Assembly (NCBI GenBank): GCA_029887795.1
Contig: JARXPE010000007.1
Span: 1-51,772, forward strand
From: Thermoproteota archaeon
GTDB taxonomy: Archaea > Thermoproteota > Methanomethylicia > Methanomethylicales > Methanomethylicaceae
Reading direction: 5' to 3'
Length of the DNA: 51,772 nucleotides
Shown here: positions 1 to 9,735 of the stretch, piece by piece
How positions within the stretch are numbered: position 1 is the stretch's first letter
Layout of the letters: each line of letters opens with the position of its first letter
Program-made: the position numbers and the translations under genes
The notes under the pieces: model-generated
The model's database searches: none
What the model was told of the DNA's origin: nothing
The model's input: only the letters and a program-made list of their open reading frames with translations

Positions 1-210
1 TATCGTCTCTGGGGCGTTTCCGGTGCTGACCATCACCCTGTCTCCCTTATTTACTCCTATCCGCCTTAAGCCCCCTGCGACCCTGTTGACTATATCGAGA
101 AGTTCCTTATAAGATACGGTCTCCCCCTTCTTCGGAAAGATCATCGCCGGCTTGTCTCTGTAGTACAACGCATTTGTGTCAAGAAAAGACGTGAAGTTCA
201 AGTTTACCAT
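1..210 (-). CDS. N-terminus of an AMP-dependent acyl-CoA synthetase/ligase (ANL superfamily), partial, runs off window
   Basis: Reverse strand from ATG at 210 reads MVNLNFTSFLDTNALYYRDKPAMIFPKKGETVSYKELLDIVNRVAGGLRRIGVNKGDRVMVSTGNAPETI, typical ANL N-terminus; open at the window edge so absent from the ORF track. Confidence 0.85.
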   Translation of the reverse strand, partial: MVNLNFTSFLDTNALYYRDKPAMIFPKKGETVSYKELLDIVNRVAGGLRRIGVNKGDRVMVSTGNAPETI

Positions 211-213
211 GGT

Positions 214-1728
214 CTACCTCGCCTCCAGCAACTCCAAGACTTCCCTTGAGGGCTTGGAAGTGAACAGGCTGACCACAAAGAAGAGCGGGAGCGAGACTGC
301 CATCGCGGGGATGACCGGATATATCCACGTGACTTTGTAGAGGAATTTGTACCAAAGCAGCCCAACCACCAGACCCGAGATCATAGACGCCATGGCCCCG
401 TACTTGGTCGCCCCCTTCCAGTAAAGCCCAATGGTGACCGGACCAAGGAAGCACACGAATATTGTGCCAAAAGCTGCCCCGACTATCTCCACGATTATAT
501 CCGTCTGGTAGAGCGTCAGCCCCAGTGAAATCACGGCGAAGAATATCGGAGAGATCTTGGCAAGGAGCAAAAGTTTCCTCTCGCCCCACTTGGGCTTTAT
601 GGGCTGGATAACGTCCCTCACAACAGCCCCGGATAGCACGAGGAACGTGATCGCCAGCGTCGACATAGACGCAGCCACAGGGGCAGCCAGCACAAGCCCA
701 CGTAGGCCCGGTGGCACTAGCATTGTTATCACCTTGGGTATCACCCAGTCTGTGTCTTTCATTAGAGTCGTTATCTCTCCACTTGACAGATATGGGTCGA
801 GTATGATGTGGCAGAAGGCGCCAAGGGAGAAGACCAGTATTGCATACACTGCCACCACCACCGAGCCTATGACCCTCCCCTTTCTTATCACCCTCACGTC
901 CTTGGCTGCATAGAACTGCATCAGGAGCGTTGGTAGGGCTACTTGGGCGAGGCTTATGGAGAACGTAATGCTCATGATCAAGGACGGCACCATTCCCGTA
1001 GCCATCGCAGGCTGCGGACCCATACCATCAAGGCGAAGCCACATTGACCCTGGTATCCTGTCCATTACCATCATCCCCTCCAGAGACCGGAGCCCGTTGA
1101 GAGGACCGCCCACGGCAGACATTATGGCGTAGAATGTTATAGATGCCGCAAATAGCATCAGCGCACCGAGGACTAGGTTATTCAGCGCCGCCGCCTTGAG
1201 CCCGCCAATGCAAACATATACTATCACTGGCAGTGCCAGCAAAATCAGCGCGACCTCAAACTTAATGTTTAGGACAGTAGCGAGTATTACCGCACCACCC
1301 TTGTATACGCTGGTCAGGTAAAGCGTGAAGAGGAGCAAGATCACGGACGCAGAAATGATCTTGGCACTCTTGCTCTGGTACCTGTGCTCTATGAAGTCAG
1401 GCACGCTTATTATGTTTGTCTTTGAGGAGTACCTGAACAGCCTCTCGGCTACGAGGATCCACATGAGTACGACCCCTATTATATGCCATGCCGTTAGCCA
1501 AGCCCCGAAACCTAGGTTGAATAAGTAAGTTGTTCCGCCCGCCAGAAAAGAGGCTGCGCTGAAATAAGTCGCCATTATCGAGAATGCGAGGACCCATGAA
1601 CCGAGAGTCTTCCCGGCTAGAAAATACCCTGATATTGAGCTGCTGACTCTGTACCCTCTGGCACCGATCACTATCACCACGCCTATCATGGCTAGAATTA
1701 TCAATACGTCAAGAGAAGCGAACTCCAA
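214..1728 (-). CDS. Sodium:solute symporter (SSS family)
   Basis: Multi-TM protein with SSS-like segments; TTG start at 1728 preceded by AGGAGGGGG is more likely than the 1776 start in the ORF track. Confidence 0.85.
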   Translation of the reverse strand: MEFASLDVLIILAMIGVVIVIGARGYRVSSSISGYFLAGKTLGSWVLAFSIMATYFSAASFLAGGTTYLFNLGFGAWLTAWHIIGVVLMWILVAERLFRYSSKTNIISVPDFIEHRYQSKSAKIISASVILLLFTLYLTSVYKGGAVILATVLNIKFEVALILLALPVIVYVCIGGLKAAALNNLVLGALMLFAASITFYAIMSAVGGPLNGLRSLEGMMVMDRIPGSMWLRLDGMGPQPAMATGMVPSLIMSITFSISLAQVALPTLLMQFYAAKDVRVIRKGRVIGSVVVAVYAILVFSLGAFCHIILDPYLSSGEITTLMKDTDWVIPKVITMLVPPGLRGLVLAAPVAASMSTLAITFLVLSGAVVRDVIQPIKPKWGERKLLLLAKISPIFFAVISLGLTLYQTDIIVEIVGAAFGTIFVCFLGPVTIGLYWKGATKYGAMASMISGLVVGLLWYKFLYKVTWIYPVIPAMAVSLPLFFVVSLFTSKPSREVLELLEAR

Positions 1729-1729
1729 G

Positions 1730-1831
1730 CTACCCCCTCCTTGCCTTGTATATGCTGTAGAGTAGACCGAATACAAGTGAGATCAGGGCTAGAACATACC
1801 CGCTCAGAATGGCGGGATCGAGATCAATCAT
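1730..1831 (-). CDS. 33-aa single-TM microprotein directly upstream of the symporter
   Basis: ATG at 1831 reads MIDLDPAILSGYVLALISLVFGLLYSIYKARRG stop; stop is 1 nt from the symporter TTG; one hydrophobic segment and a basic C-terminus. Confidence 0.7.
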   Translation of the reverse strand: MIDLDPAILSGYVLALISLVFGLLYSIYKARRG

Positions 1832-1849
1832 AAGGACACACCAGAACAT

Positions 1850-1881
1850 AAATGTTTAAAAATCATATTTATAAAACATTT
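1850..1881 (-). promoter_or_regulatory. Promoter with TATA-like element inside an inverted repeat (AAATGTTT...AAACATTT)
   Basis: Minus-strand TTTTATAAAT about 35 nt upstream of the small ORF; arms at 1850-1857 and 1874-1881. Confidence 0.45.
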
Positions 1882-2019
1882 GTGTACTAAAATGTACATT
1901 AGTGTGGACTATAAAAATAAAGGTTGGAGATCAAACCCTTTTAGAAAATTCGAAGAGTAGCCATCATATGGTACACTTGCAAATTCGTCCTAGCTCTCGC
2001 AAAACTTTTGGCATAACCT

Positions 2020-2487
2020 CTAGATCAGATCTTTCGCACTAAATATTTTGAAGTCTGGATTTTTTGCAGTGGTTATCTCATGGTACTCTTTTCCCGCTCT
2101 TATGTTATGAAGGTCGGCATCTTCTGTCAGTAGGAGGTCGCAGTGATTTATAGCTGATGACAAGATCAGACAATCTATGAAATCGCATAGGCTTTTTCTG
2201 ATTTTGAATGCTGTGTGCAGAATCGAGCTGTCATGCGACTCTACTATATCTATGTTTTCATTGTACACCAGTGCCCTGATCCCCCTCATCACTTTTTCAG
2301 ACGGGATCCTTCCCGAGGCGACGTATTTTGCTCCCTTTGCCGATAGTTCAAATATAGTTATGCTGCTAATCGAAATTTGGTACCCTTTCTTCATGAGTCT
2401 TATCGGTATATCGGTGGGTAGGTTTTTTATTCCAATTCCAATTGCTGGTAAAAAATATGTTGTATCCAATAGTGCTCTCAACTTCAA
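2020..2487 (-). CDS. PIN-domain ribonuclease (VapC-like toxin)
   Basis: N-terminal LLDTTYFLP, internal CDFIDCLILSSA and LLTEDADL acidic motifs; 4-nt overlap with AbrB-like gene. Confidence 0.75.
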   Translation of the reverse strand: MKLRALLDTTYFLPAIGIGIKNLPTDIPIRLMKKGYQISISSITIFELSAKGAKYVASGRIPSEKVMRGIRALVYNENIDIVESHDSSILHTAFKIRKSLCDFIDCLILSSAINHCDLLLTEDADLHNIRAGKEYHEITTAKNPDFKIFSAKDLI

Positions 2488-2717
2488 TACTCAGCCTTCT
2501 GAGACAACTCTTTTCTGAAAACATGAACTTCCTCGAGGCTCACCTCTAAAAGCGGGGGTTCGCTCAATACCTCTTCGAGGCTCGGTATAGGCTCAACTAT
2601 AAGTCTTCCATCTTCGATCTTATAGATCACCTTGGTGTGAGCTTTTAGGCCTAATTTTTCTCTTATATCCTTTGGTGGGAACAACTCCCCTTTCGAGCCT
2701 ACTCGACTTTTTTCCAT
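2484..2717 (-). CDS. AbrB/SpoVT-fold antitoxin (VapB-like)
   Basis: VGSKGELFPPKDIREKLGLKAHTKVIYKIEDGRLIVEP swapped-hairpin signature; paired with PIN gene. Confidence 0.8.
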   Translation of the reverse strand: MEKSRVGSKGELFPPKDIREKLGLKAHTKVIYKIEDGRLIVEPIPSLEEVLSEPPLLEVSLEEVHVFRKELSQKAEY

Positions 2718-2854
2718 TTACTCGAATCACCGAATAAAAGTTTCCATACCGGATAATTAAGCCTTTTCCTCTTTAGTTGTTAAGGCGGTCGTCTCTTCTA
2801 TTAAAACGCTGGGAGTTTAGCCGCAAAGAATTACTTACTTCGTTCTACACAAAT

Positions 2855-3544
2855 CTACATTTTGCGCTCTATCTTTTTCACACCCTTCTCGCTTCCGATG
2901 TAAGCGGCATTAGCCAGGTTCACAAAGAGACCGACCTCCACCACGCCAGGTATCCTCTTTAGCTCGAACTCAAGAGCCCTTGGGTCATTTATCTCATCGA
3001 ACTTTATGTCAAGTATAAAGTTCCCGTTGTCCGTCACCAGCGGTCCGTCCTTTCTATCCCCGCCATCCCTGAGTCTCGGATTTCCACCCAATATCCTTAC
3101 ACTGTTTGCCACCGTCCTCCAAGCCATCGGTATCACCTCTACTGGCACCGGCGTCTTTACTCCTAGCCTCTCGACCAATTTGCCCTCGTCGGCGATTACA
3201 ATGAACCTCTTTGCGGCAGAATCTACAATCTTCTCCCTTGTGAGAGCCGCCCCTCCGCCCTTTATAAGGTTCAGCTTGTTGTCCACTTCGTCCGCCCCAT
3301 CTACTGCCAAGTCAAGGATTGGGTGTTCCTCCAAGGTGGTCAGCCTTAAACCCTTCTCCATTGCGAGATACGCAGACTGGTATGAAGTCGGCACACACAG
3401 CACCTTCAGCCCTTCTTTTTCAATCCTCTCGGCGAGCATCTCTATGAAGATCGCGACCGTTGATCCGGTACCAATGCCCAGAATCTGGCCATCACGCACC
3501 TCGCTCAGCGCTGCCTGAGCAGCCCTTTTTTTACCTTCTATCAA
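2855..3544 (-). CDS. rpiA: Ribose-5-phosphate isomerase A
   Basis: KKRAAQAAL...GIGTGSTV...VDGADEVD...KGGGAALTREKI motifs; TTG start at 3544 preceded by GGTGG. Confidence 0.93.
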   Translation of the reverse strand: MIEGKKRAAQAALSEVRDGQILGIGTGSTVAIFIEMLAERIEKEGLKVLCVPTSYQSAYLAMEKGLRLTTLEEHPILDLAVDGADEVDNKLNLIKGGGAALTREKIVDSAAKRFIVIADEGKLVERLGVKTPVPVEVIPMAWRTVANSVRILGGNPRLRDGGDRKDGPLVTDNGNFILDIKFDEINDPRALEFELKRIPGVVEVGLFVNLANAAYIGSEKGVKKIERKM

Positions 3545-3688
3545 GAAACCACCGGTTATTAGTGATCTCTGTAAAATAATAAACTTTGTTGGATGTACTC
3601 TGTGCTCTGATATATTATAAGCATCGAGCCCAGTCAACTAACAACCCAAAAATTTAACTTCTATACCATATTAATAATATTCAGTCCC

Positions 3689-4231
3689 ATGATACCTACA
3701 AAGATGTTCTTTGTCAAAGGTGTTGGAATACATAAGGAGCGACTCGCCTCCTTCGAGTTAGCCCTACGAGATGCTGGCATAGAAAAGTTCAACTTGGTCC
3801 ATGTATCGAGCATATTTCCTCCTGGTTGCAAGATAATCAGCAAGGAGGAAGGGTTGAGACTCCTCCAGCCAGGTCAGATAGTCTACTGCGTCATGGCAAA
3901 AAATGAGACGAACGAGCCGAACAGGCTCATATCCGCCGCGATAGGTCTTGCTTTACCGCACGAGAAGAACCTATACGGGTACCTCGCCGAGCACCACGCA
4001 TACGGTCAAAAGGGAGAGGTCGCTGGGGAGTACGCGGAGGACTTGGCAGCGACAATGCTCGCGATGACACTAGGAATCCCCTTCGACATAAACCAAGCAT
4101 GGAAGGAGCGCGAGCAGATATACAAAGCCAGCGGGCACATTATAAAAACCACCCACATAGTCCAGTCCGCAGAGGGGCACAAGGACGGACTCTGGACAAC
4201 AGTCATTGCTGCCGCAATCTTTGTACCATAG
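3689..4231 (+). CDS. pdaD: Pyruvoyl-dependent arginine decarboxylase
   Basis: [13 protein letters not shown] cleavage-site region (Ser-Ser) and [11 protein letters not shown] of the PvlArgDC family. Confidence 0.92.
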   Translation: MIPTKMFFVKGVGIHKERLASFELALRDAGIEKFNLVHVSSIFPPGCKIISKEEGLRLLQPGQIVYCVMAKNETNEPNRLISAAIGLALPHEKNLYGYLAEHHAYGQKGEVAGEYAEDLAATMLAMTLGIPFDINQAWKEREQIYKASGHIIKTTHIVQSAEGHKDGLWTTVIAAAIFVP

Positions 4232-4403
4232 TTTTGTTCCACCAAAATACCGACTTTGCTGATCTTCTAACTGTTTGAATAAACATCTTTCAATGTAGTG
4301 AAGTTTTCTATCCTACGCGTCTCCTTTAATCTCTCGCATTGCGAAACTTTAGGCAAGATCCCTCCCATAAAGCCTATGAGTTAGAAGGTCTTATGCATTG
4401 TCA

Positions 4404-5264
4404 ATGAAGCTCAAAAGTACCCTTCTACTAATTGTGACGGTCTTGCTGTGGGGCTCTTCATTCGTATTTATAAAGCTCGGTCTTGAGGAGATCGCACCCC
4501 TCACGCTCGCCCTACTCCGCTTCCTGATCGCCACACCATTTCTCTTAATTTTGGTCGGGCTCACCTCTGGCTTCAAGGGGTTCGTCAAGGGATGGAAACA
4601 CATGCTAATTTTGGGTCTTACAGGCGTCACAGCATACCACGCATTCCAGAACATCGGCATGAGCATGACCAGTGCCTCCGAGTCCAGCATAATAATCGCT
4701 TCCAACCCCATATTCATAGCACTGTGCAGCAGGCACTTCCTCAAGGAGAGACTTAAGCCCATTGGGATCGCGGGCATAATCCTAGCCTTCTTAGGCGTCT
4801 TCACAATAGTCCTCAGGAATGGTATCTCTTTGGGCAATTCGTCAACGCTAGGAAACCTACTATGCCTAGGGTCCGTCTTCGCCTGGACCGCCTACTCAAT
4901 TTACGGGAAGCAGAAACTTAAGGAGAACAACGCCAACGAGATAACAGCTTACTCTTCGCTTTTTGGCACTATACTCCTGGCGCCCCTAGCGCTGATCTCG
5001 GAGGGTTTGAAACTGCCCACCTCATTCGTGCCTTGGATCTCCCTCCTTGCCTTGGGTCTCCTATGCTCTGCTGTCGCCTACTTATTCTGGTACAAAGCGC
5101 TAGAATTACTTCCAGCCTCTGAGGCAGGGTCCTACCTCTTCCTGATACCCGTAATAGCCTCCACCTTGGCATACTTTATTTTAGGCGAGCGGCTGGATCT
5201 TTTGTTCTTCGTGGGCGCCCTGCTCGTGATCATTGGCGTGATCATGACGACCCGCTCCCACTAA
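4404..5264 (+). CDS. EamA/DMT-family transporter
   Basis: Two EamA repeats, WGSSFVFIKLGL..., ending in LGERL..GALLVIIGV. Confidence 0.88.
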   Translation: MKLKSTLLLIVTVLLWGSSFVFIKLGLEEIAPLTLALLRFLIATPFLLILVGLTSGFKGFVKGWKHMLILGLTGVTAYHAFQNIGMSMTSASESSIIIASNPIFIALCSRHFLKERLKPIGIAGIILAFLGVFTIVLRNGISLGNSSTLGNLLCLGSVFAWTAYSIYGKQKLKENNANEITAYSSLFGTILLAPLALISEGLKLPTSFVPWISLLALGLLCSAVAYLFWYKALELLPASEAGSYLFLIPVIASTLAYFILGERLDLLFFVGALLVIIGVIMTTRSH

Positions 5265-5329
5265 TAAAAAGTTTCCTACGGCCCAAAACTGTAAAAAAGT
5301 AAAAATTGAGATTTAGACTTCGGTTCTCC

Positions 5330-5698
5330 CTACTCTATGCCCATTCTCTTTGTTAGCTTGACTAGCAAGAATATCACGAACATAATTATTATGAATGTTA
5401 TCAAACTCCCCGTGAAGTGTCCGATCCTGAACGGTCCCATGGTGATCTCTTCCCAGACGATTCCCGGGGTGGCGAGCTGGACTATGGGCATTATCAGGTC
5501 GTCAACCAGTGCCTTCACAAGCGCGCCCAAATAAAGACCGACGATGAATGCGACTGCCATTCCCATGACCTTAAAGGTTTTAAGGAACACCTTAAACTCA
5601 TTGAGAAAACCTTTGGGGGGCGGAGGTGGTGGCGGGGCAGGTTTCGGCTCAAGCAGCTTTCGGATCTGCCTCAACTCCTCAAGAATCTCATCCGACAA
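5330..5698 (-). CDS. mscL: Large-conductance mechanosensitive channel (MscL family)
   Basis: GFLNEFKVFLKTFKVMGMAVAFIVGLYLGALVKALVDDLIMPIV matches the MscL TM1 region; unusual Pro-rich N-terminus. Confidence 0.8.
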   Translation of the reverse strand: MSDEILEELRQIRKLLEPKPAPPPPPPPKGFLNEFKVFLKTFKVMGMAVAFIVGLYLGALVKALVDDLIMPIVQLATPGIVWEEITMGPFRIGHFTGSLITFIIIMFVIFLLVKLTKRMGIE

Positions 5699-5949
5699 TA
5701 TTATTCAACTCCTTTAAAATTCTTTTAATTTGTTATACATTTCTTGCATGAACTATATTAATTGTTGTAATTTTTCAAGCCGATGAGGCACCTTAAATAA
5801 ACCTGTTTTTAGGTCGGACACTACAATGACAAATACTTTGAGCGTGATGTGGCGTGCTTTTTTGTTAATGTCTATATAGCAAAAATACGGATTAAATGGG
5901 CATTTGTTTGGAGTTTGGATTGACTTCTGTTTAGCATCTGCCGATCCGA

Positions 5950-6483
5950 TCATGTTGGCGAGGCGGTTGCCGCTGGGACCAATTTAAAGCTCGATGCCTC
6001 CGACCCAGTAACCTTGGGGTTTATGTCTATGACTAGATAGGAGGTCTGACCTGGGTTGACCTGCACGCCGCCCCCTGTTATGGCTATCGTTATCTTGTCA
6101 GGAGGAACTTCGGCTGTGAAGTTAACTCCCCTTATCGTCACGATCGCTTGGATCACCTGAAAGCGGACCAAATTGTATTTGCCCGCCTGTAAGGTCCCCT
6201 GCCCTATGGTTTTGCTTACATTAACGACGCTTGTTAGGTCTATCCATCCGGCATCAACCACTTTAATCATACCAGTCTCATTCCCAGCGTCCGCCCTGTG
6301 TACCGTTATCTCACCGTATTGGATGTATACGTTCGTTGCCTCGTTCCAGTTCTGTGGAGGGTCCGTCATAATTACCGATAGCGTACCATACCCGTATGTA
6401 AAGTAAACTCCCGATCCTGCCGCCAAAGCCAGTATGCCCAACAATATAATGATTAGCCCCGTTCTTGTCTTCATTTCAACCAC
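5950..6483 (-). CDS. Membrane-anchored/secreted protein, DUF4382-like
   Basis: N-terminal TM then GTLSVIMTDPPQNWNEATNVYIQYGEITVHRAD pattern. Confidence 0.55.
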   Translation of the reverse strand: MVEMKTRTGLIIILLGILALAAGSGVYFTYGYGTLSVIMTDPPQNWNEATNVYIQYGEITVHRADAGNETGMIKVVDAGWIDLTSVVNVSKTIGQGTLQAGKYNLVRFQVIQAIVTIRGVNFTAEVPPDKITIAITGGGVQVNPGQTSYLVIDINPKVTGSEASSFKLVPAATASPT

Positions 6484-6673
6484 TATGCATTATTCTACAA
6501 GGAAAAAGATAAGGAAAACTTAATGATCCGTTTCAAACAGTGAAAAGTGGATTGAAATTTTAATAAGACTGAATCAAAAGCCAACAAAAAACTTTCTAAC
6601 ATACCATTTTTACCAAATACCCATAAGTCATGCGAAAATCCAGCAAAAACGTTAAACTATTTTTGTAAGTGGA

Positions 6674-6746
6674 GCCCCAGAGGGGGTTTGAACCCCTGAC
6701 CAGCGGTTTACGAAACCGTCGCTCTGCCGGGCTGAGCTACTGGGGC
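6674..6746 (-). tRNA. tRNA-Thr (CGT)
   Basis: Reverse strand GCCCCAG-TA-GCTC-AGCCCGGCAG-AGC-G-ACGGT-TTCGTAA-ACCGC-TGGTC-AGGGG-TTCAAAC-CCCCT-CTGGGGC folds as cloverleaf; anticodon CGT. Confidence 0.93.
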
Positions 6747-6993
6747 CTACGCTCTGCCTTTGATATCCTTCTCCAAATCGATATTTAAAAATTGACATCC
6801 GCATTAATAGATAAACCCTTCTGCCATTAACCAAAAATCCACTACCAATTCTCAATTTTTCCATAATAATTATTCGATTTATTTTTTCTCAACCACAGGC
6901 ACGGCTCATATTTACCATATAATGCGAACACTTGCCATTGTAGGAGAATCCTTCAAAAACCCCCTTAACTCATAATATTCACAGGTCTCAAAA

Positions 6994-7986
6994 ATGAAAA
7001 TGAGCGTCTCGGATCTAGGAGAGCGGGGCATAATAGATCTCATATGGTCAATCATGGAGAGGGACGGACACTTATCTGGTCAAATCTTGCCCCCTTCGGA
7101 CGATGCCTCTGCCCTCTTATTGAGTGACGGGACATACCTTGTCCTGAAGGCAGATATGTTTGTAAAGATGACCGACGCGCCAAAAGGGATGCCCTCTTAC
7201 CATATGGGGGCAAAGGCGGTCACAATGAACATGAGCGACCTTGCATCCAAGGGTGCCCGCCCCTGGGCTTTTCTCTTCTCCTTGGGGGTTCCCAGGAAGT
7301 ATCCCCAGAAGGATCTAAGGGACCTCATATCTGGCTTGAGTTCTGCCACCAAGGAATACGGAGCACAGGTCCTTGGCGGGGATGTGGGTGAGGCAAGGGA
7401 TCTAATAATATCTGGCTTTGCGGTGGGAATTGCCAAGAATCTGGTCAGGCGCTCCGGGGCATCACCTGGCGACATAATAGCCGTGACAGGTGAATTTGGC
7501 AATACTGCAGCTGCCTACAAGATCCTGCTTGAGGGAATGAAAGCTCCAAATCGCCTCAAGAGCGCTTTGTGCAGGAGTGTCTACGAGCCTAGGGCAAAGG
7601 TCAGTCTTGGAGTAGCGCTGGCAGAATCAGGGACTGTAACGTCCAGTATGGACTCCAGCGACGGTCTCGCATTCACTCTGAATGAACTATCAAAGTCCAG
7701 CAGGGTCTCGTTCCGCATCACGAACTTACCCGTCTCTAAGGAGGCTTGCGAGTTCGCGTCAATTTACAAAATCTCTCCCGAGGACTTGGCTCTTTATGGT
7801 GGCGAGGAATACGAACTCGTCCTCACCATAAAGCAAGATAAATGGGCAGAGGCTTCAAAGGTGGCGGAGAGCGTTGGTGGCAGGCTTATAAGAATAGGAG
7901 AGGTGCTTCCTGGAAGCAAGGTTTTCTTGGCTAAAGGTCATGAAGAGGTAGAGATACCGCCCAAGGGCTGGGAGCACTTAAGGTAG
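6994..7986 (+). CDS. thiL: Thiamine-monophosphate kinase
   Basis: GERGIIDLI, DDASALLL, MNMSDLASKGARP, GGDVGEA motifs. Confidence 0.93.
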   Translation: MKMSVSDLGERGIIDLIWSIMERDGHLSGQILPPSDDASALLLSDGTYLVLKADMFVKMTDAPKGMPSYHMGAKAVTMNMSDLASKGARPWAFLFSLGVPRKYPQKDLRDLISGLSSATKEYGAQVLGGDVGEARDLIISGFAVGIAKNLVRRSGASPGDIIAVTGEFGNTAAAYKILLEGMKAPNRLKSALCRSVYEPRAKVSLGVALAESGTVTSSMDSSDGLAFTLNELSKSSRVSFRITNLPVSKEACEFASIYKISPEDLALYGGEEYELVLTIKQDKWAEASKVAESVGGRLIRIGEVLPGSKVFLAKGHEEVEIPPKGWEHLR

Positions 7987-7999
7987 TGGCGATGAGAGA

Positions 8000-9706
8000 T
8001 TGCGAGTCCTTATAATCGACGGCTACACCGACGAGCCTGCTGGGTTGGGAGTACCTCCATACATCGATGTCTACCCGAGGTACATAGCTGGCTCCATTTG
8101 GACCTTGGATCCATATGCCGAGATTATTTACGTGACCATAGACTCCGTCCGCGGGGACTTAGAACATTTAAGAGAACTCTCTTCATCTTGCGACCTCTCA
8201 ATCCTGATAGCCGGCGTAACAGTGCCCGGAAAATACCTAAGCGGTGCACCTGCCACCGTCAAGGACGCCCTTAGGCTGCCCTCTTTTTTAAACTCCAAGC
8301 ATACAGCAATATGCGGTCCTGCGGTCAGATTCGGCTTTGCCACAGGTGGCGGTAGCGTAGCACGCATTCCTAAGGAGCTGGAATCCCTTTACACCTTCGT
8401 AATAAAAGGCGACCCGGAGACTGTGGTTCACTCACTGTTAATGGAGAACTTCTCAGAAAAGGTCGACACGGACGCCATCAGACCGTCCTCAGACGCAATA
8501 AATGAATACGCCGCCAGGGGCGCCAGGATAATCCAGCAGCACCCATTCTACCCTGAAGGCCTAATATGTGAGATAGAGACCTTTCGGGGGTGCCCTAGGT
8601 CCATAACTGGAGGTTGCTCCTTCTGCACAGAACCGCTCCACGGTCTGCCTGACTTCAGATCCGTGAAGGGAATAGCAAAAGAAGTCTCGTCCCTGCACTC
8701 CTTCGGCGCCAGGAACTTCAGACTAGGAAGGCAGCCGGATCTTTTAATATACGGCTCAAAGGATCAAAACGACTCCCCTGCCCCATCCCCTTCGGCCCTA
8801 AAGCGGCTATTCTCGTCGGTTAGAAAGGTCGCACCAGATCTTAAGGTGCTTCACATAGACAATGTAAACCCTTCGACTATATTCAACCACCCGGAGGCAT
8901 CTGAGGAGGCGCTTAAGGTCATAGTCTCCCACCACACGCCGGGGGACGTCGCCGCACTTGGCATCGAGTCCGTGGATGAGGAAGTCATACGGAGAAACAA
9001 TCTTAAGGTTTGCCCTGAGGGCGCCATGCTCGCCATAGAGATCATAAATGAAGTAGGTAGAGAGAGGGGCGAGAACGGTCTCCCCCATCTTCTCCCTGGG
9101 GTCAATTTCGTATACGGACTACCAGGCGAGACGAAGGAGACCTTCGATATCAACCTCGAGTTCATGAGGGAGGTCCTAGAAAGAGGTCTAATGGTCCGGA
9201 GGATAAACCTAAGACAAGTGATGGTCCTTCCATCAACGAGGATGGAGTCCGTCGGCGATTACCTCGTCAGGAAACACAAGCACCTCTTCGTTGAGCACAA
9301 GAGAAGAATGCGGAACGAGATAGACCTCCCCATGATCAGGAGGGTCGTGCCAAGGTGGACCGTAATGCGAGATGTTAGAACTGAGCTTGTTGAAGGCGGC
9401 ATGACCTGGGCTCGCCAGATAGGCTCATACCCTATACTGGTGGGCATACCCCGGCAGATGCCCCTCGGCAAATTCGTTGACGTGGTGGTACTGACCCATG
9501 GTCCACGTTCTGTGAGTGGTCTAACTGTGCCCGTCCAAATAAACTCATTAACTATGAAGGAGCTGGAGGCGATACCGGGCATCGGCTCAAGGAGGGCGGC
9601 ATCTCTCGTAAGAAAAAGACCATTCAAAAGCCCCTCCGACCTCCTTTCGAGCATAGACGACCCCTCCCTGATTGAGCCCCTTCTCCCCCTGATGGAGTTT
9701 AAATAG
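8000..9706 (+). CDS. Radical SAM protein with C-terminal helix-hairpin-helix
   Basis: CPRSITGGCSFC cluster motif (CX7CX2C), N-terminal B12-binding-like region, C-terminal ELEAIPGIGSRRAASLVRKRPFKS HhH. Confidence 0.85.
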   Translation: MRVLIIDGYTDEPAGLGVPPYIDVYPRYIAGSIWTLDPYAEIIYVTIDSVRGDLEHLRELSSSCDLSILIAGVTVPGKYLSGAPATVKDALRLPSFLNSKHTAICGPAVRFGFATGGGSVARIPKELESLYTFVIKGDPETVVHSLLMENFSEKVDTDAIRPSSDAINEYAARGARIIQQHPFYPEGLICEIETFRGCPRSITGGCSFCTEPLHGLPDFRSVKGIAKEVSSLHSFGARNFRLGRQPDLLIYGSKDQNDSPAPSPSALKRLFSSVRKVAPDLKVLHIDNVNPSTIFNHPEASEEALKVIVSHHTPGDVAALGIESVDEEVIRRNNLKVCPEGAMLAIEIINEVGRERGENGLPHLLPGVNFVYGLPGETKETFDINLEFMREVLERGLMVRRINLRQVMVLPSTRMESVGDYLVRKHKHLFVEHKRRMRNEIDLPMIRRVVPRWTVMRDVRTELVEGGMTWARQIGSYPILVGIPRQMPLGKFVDVVVLTHGPRSVSGLTVPVQINSLTMKELEAIPGIGSRRAASLVRKRPFKSPSDLLSSIDDPSLIEPLLPLMEFK

Positions 9707-9735
9707 AATGATGTCCTAGGTATCAGTAGACCATT

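Noticed and set aside
2020-2717. VapBC-like pair as a novel defence system
   Set aside because: Ordinary AbrB/PIN toxin-antitoxin pair, common in archaea; no extra genes attached.
5417-5728. Plus-strand ORF opposite mscL
   Set aside because: Antisense to a recognisable MscL; no family-like sequence.
6652-6864. ORF across the tRNA-Thr gene
   Set aside because: Covers a well-folding tRNA; no protein-like features.
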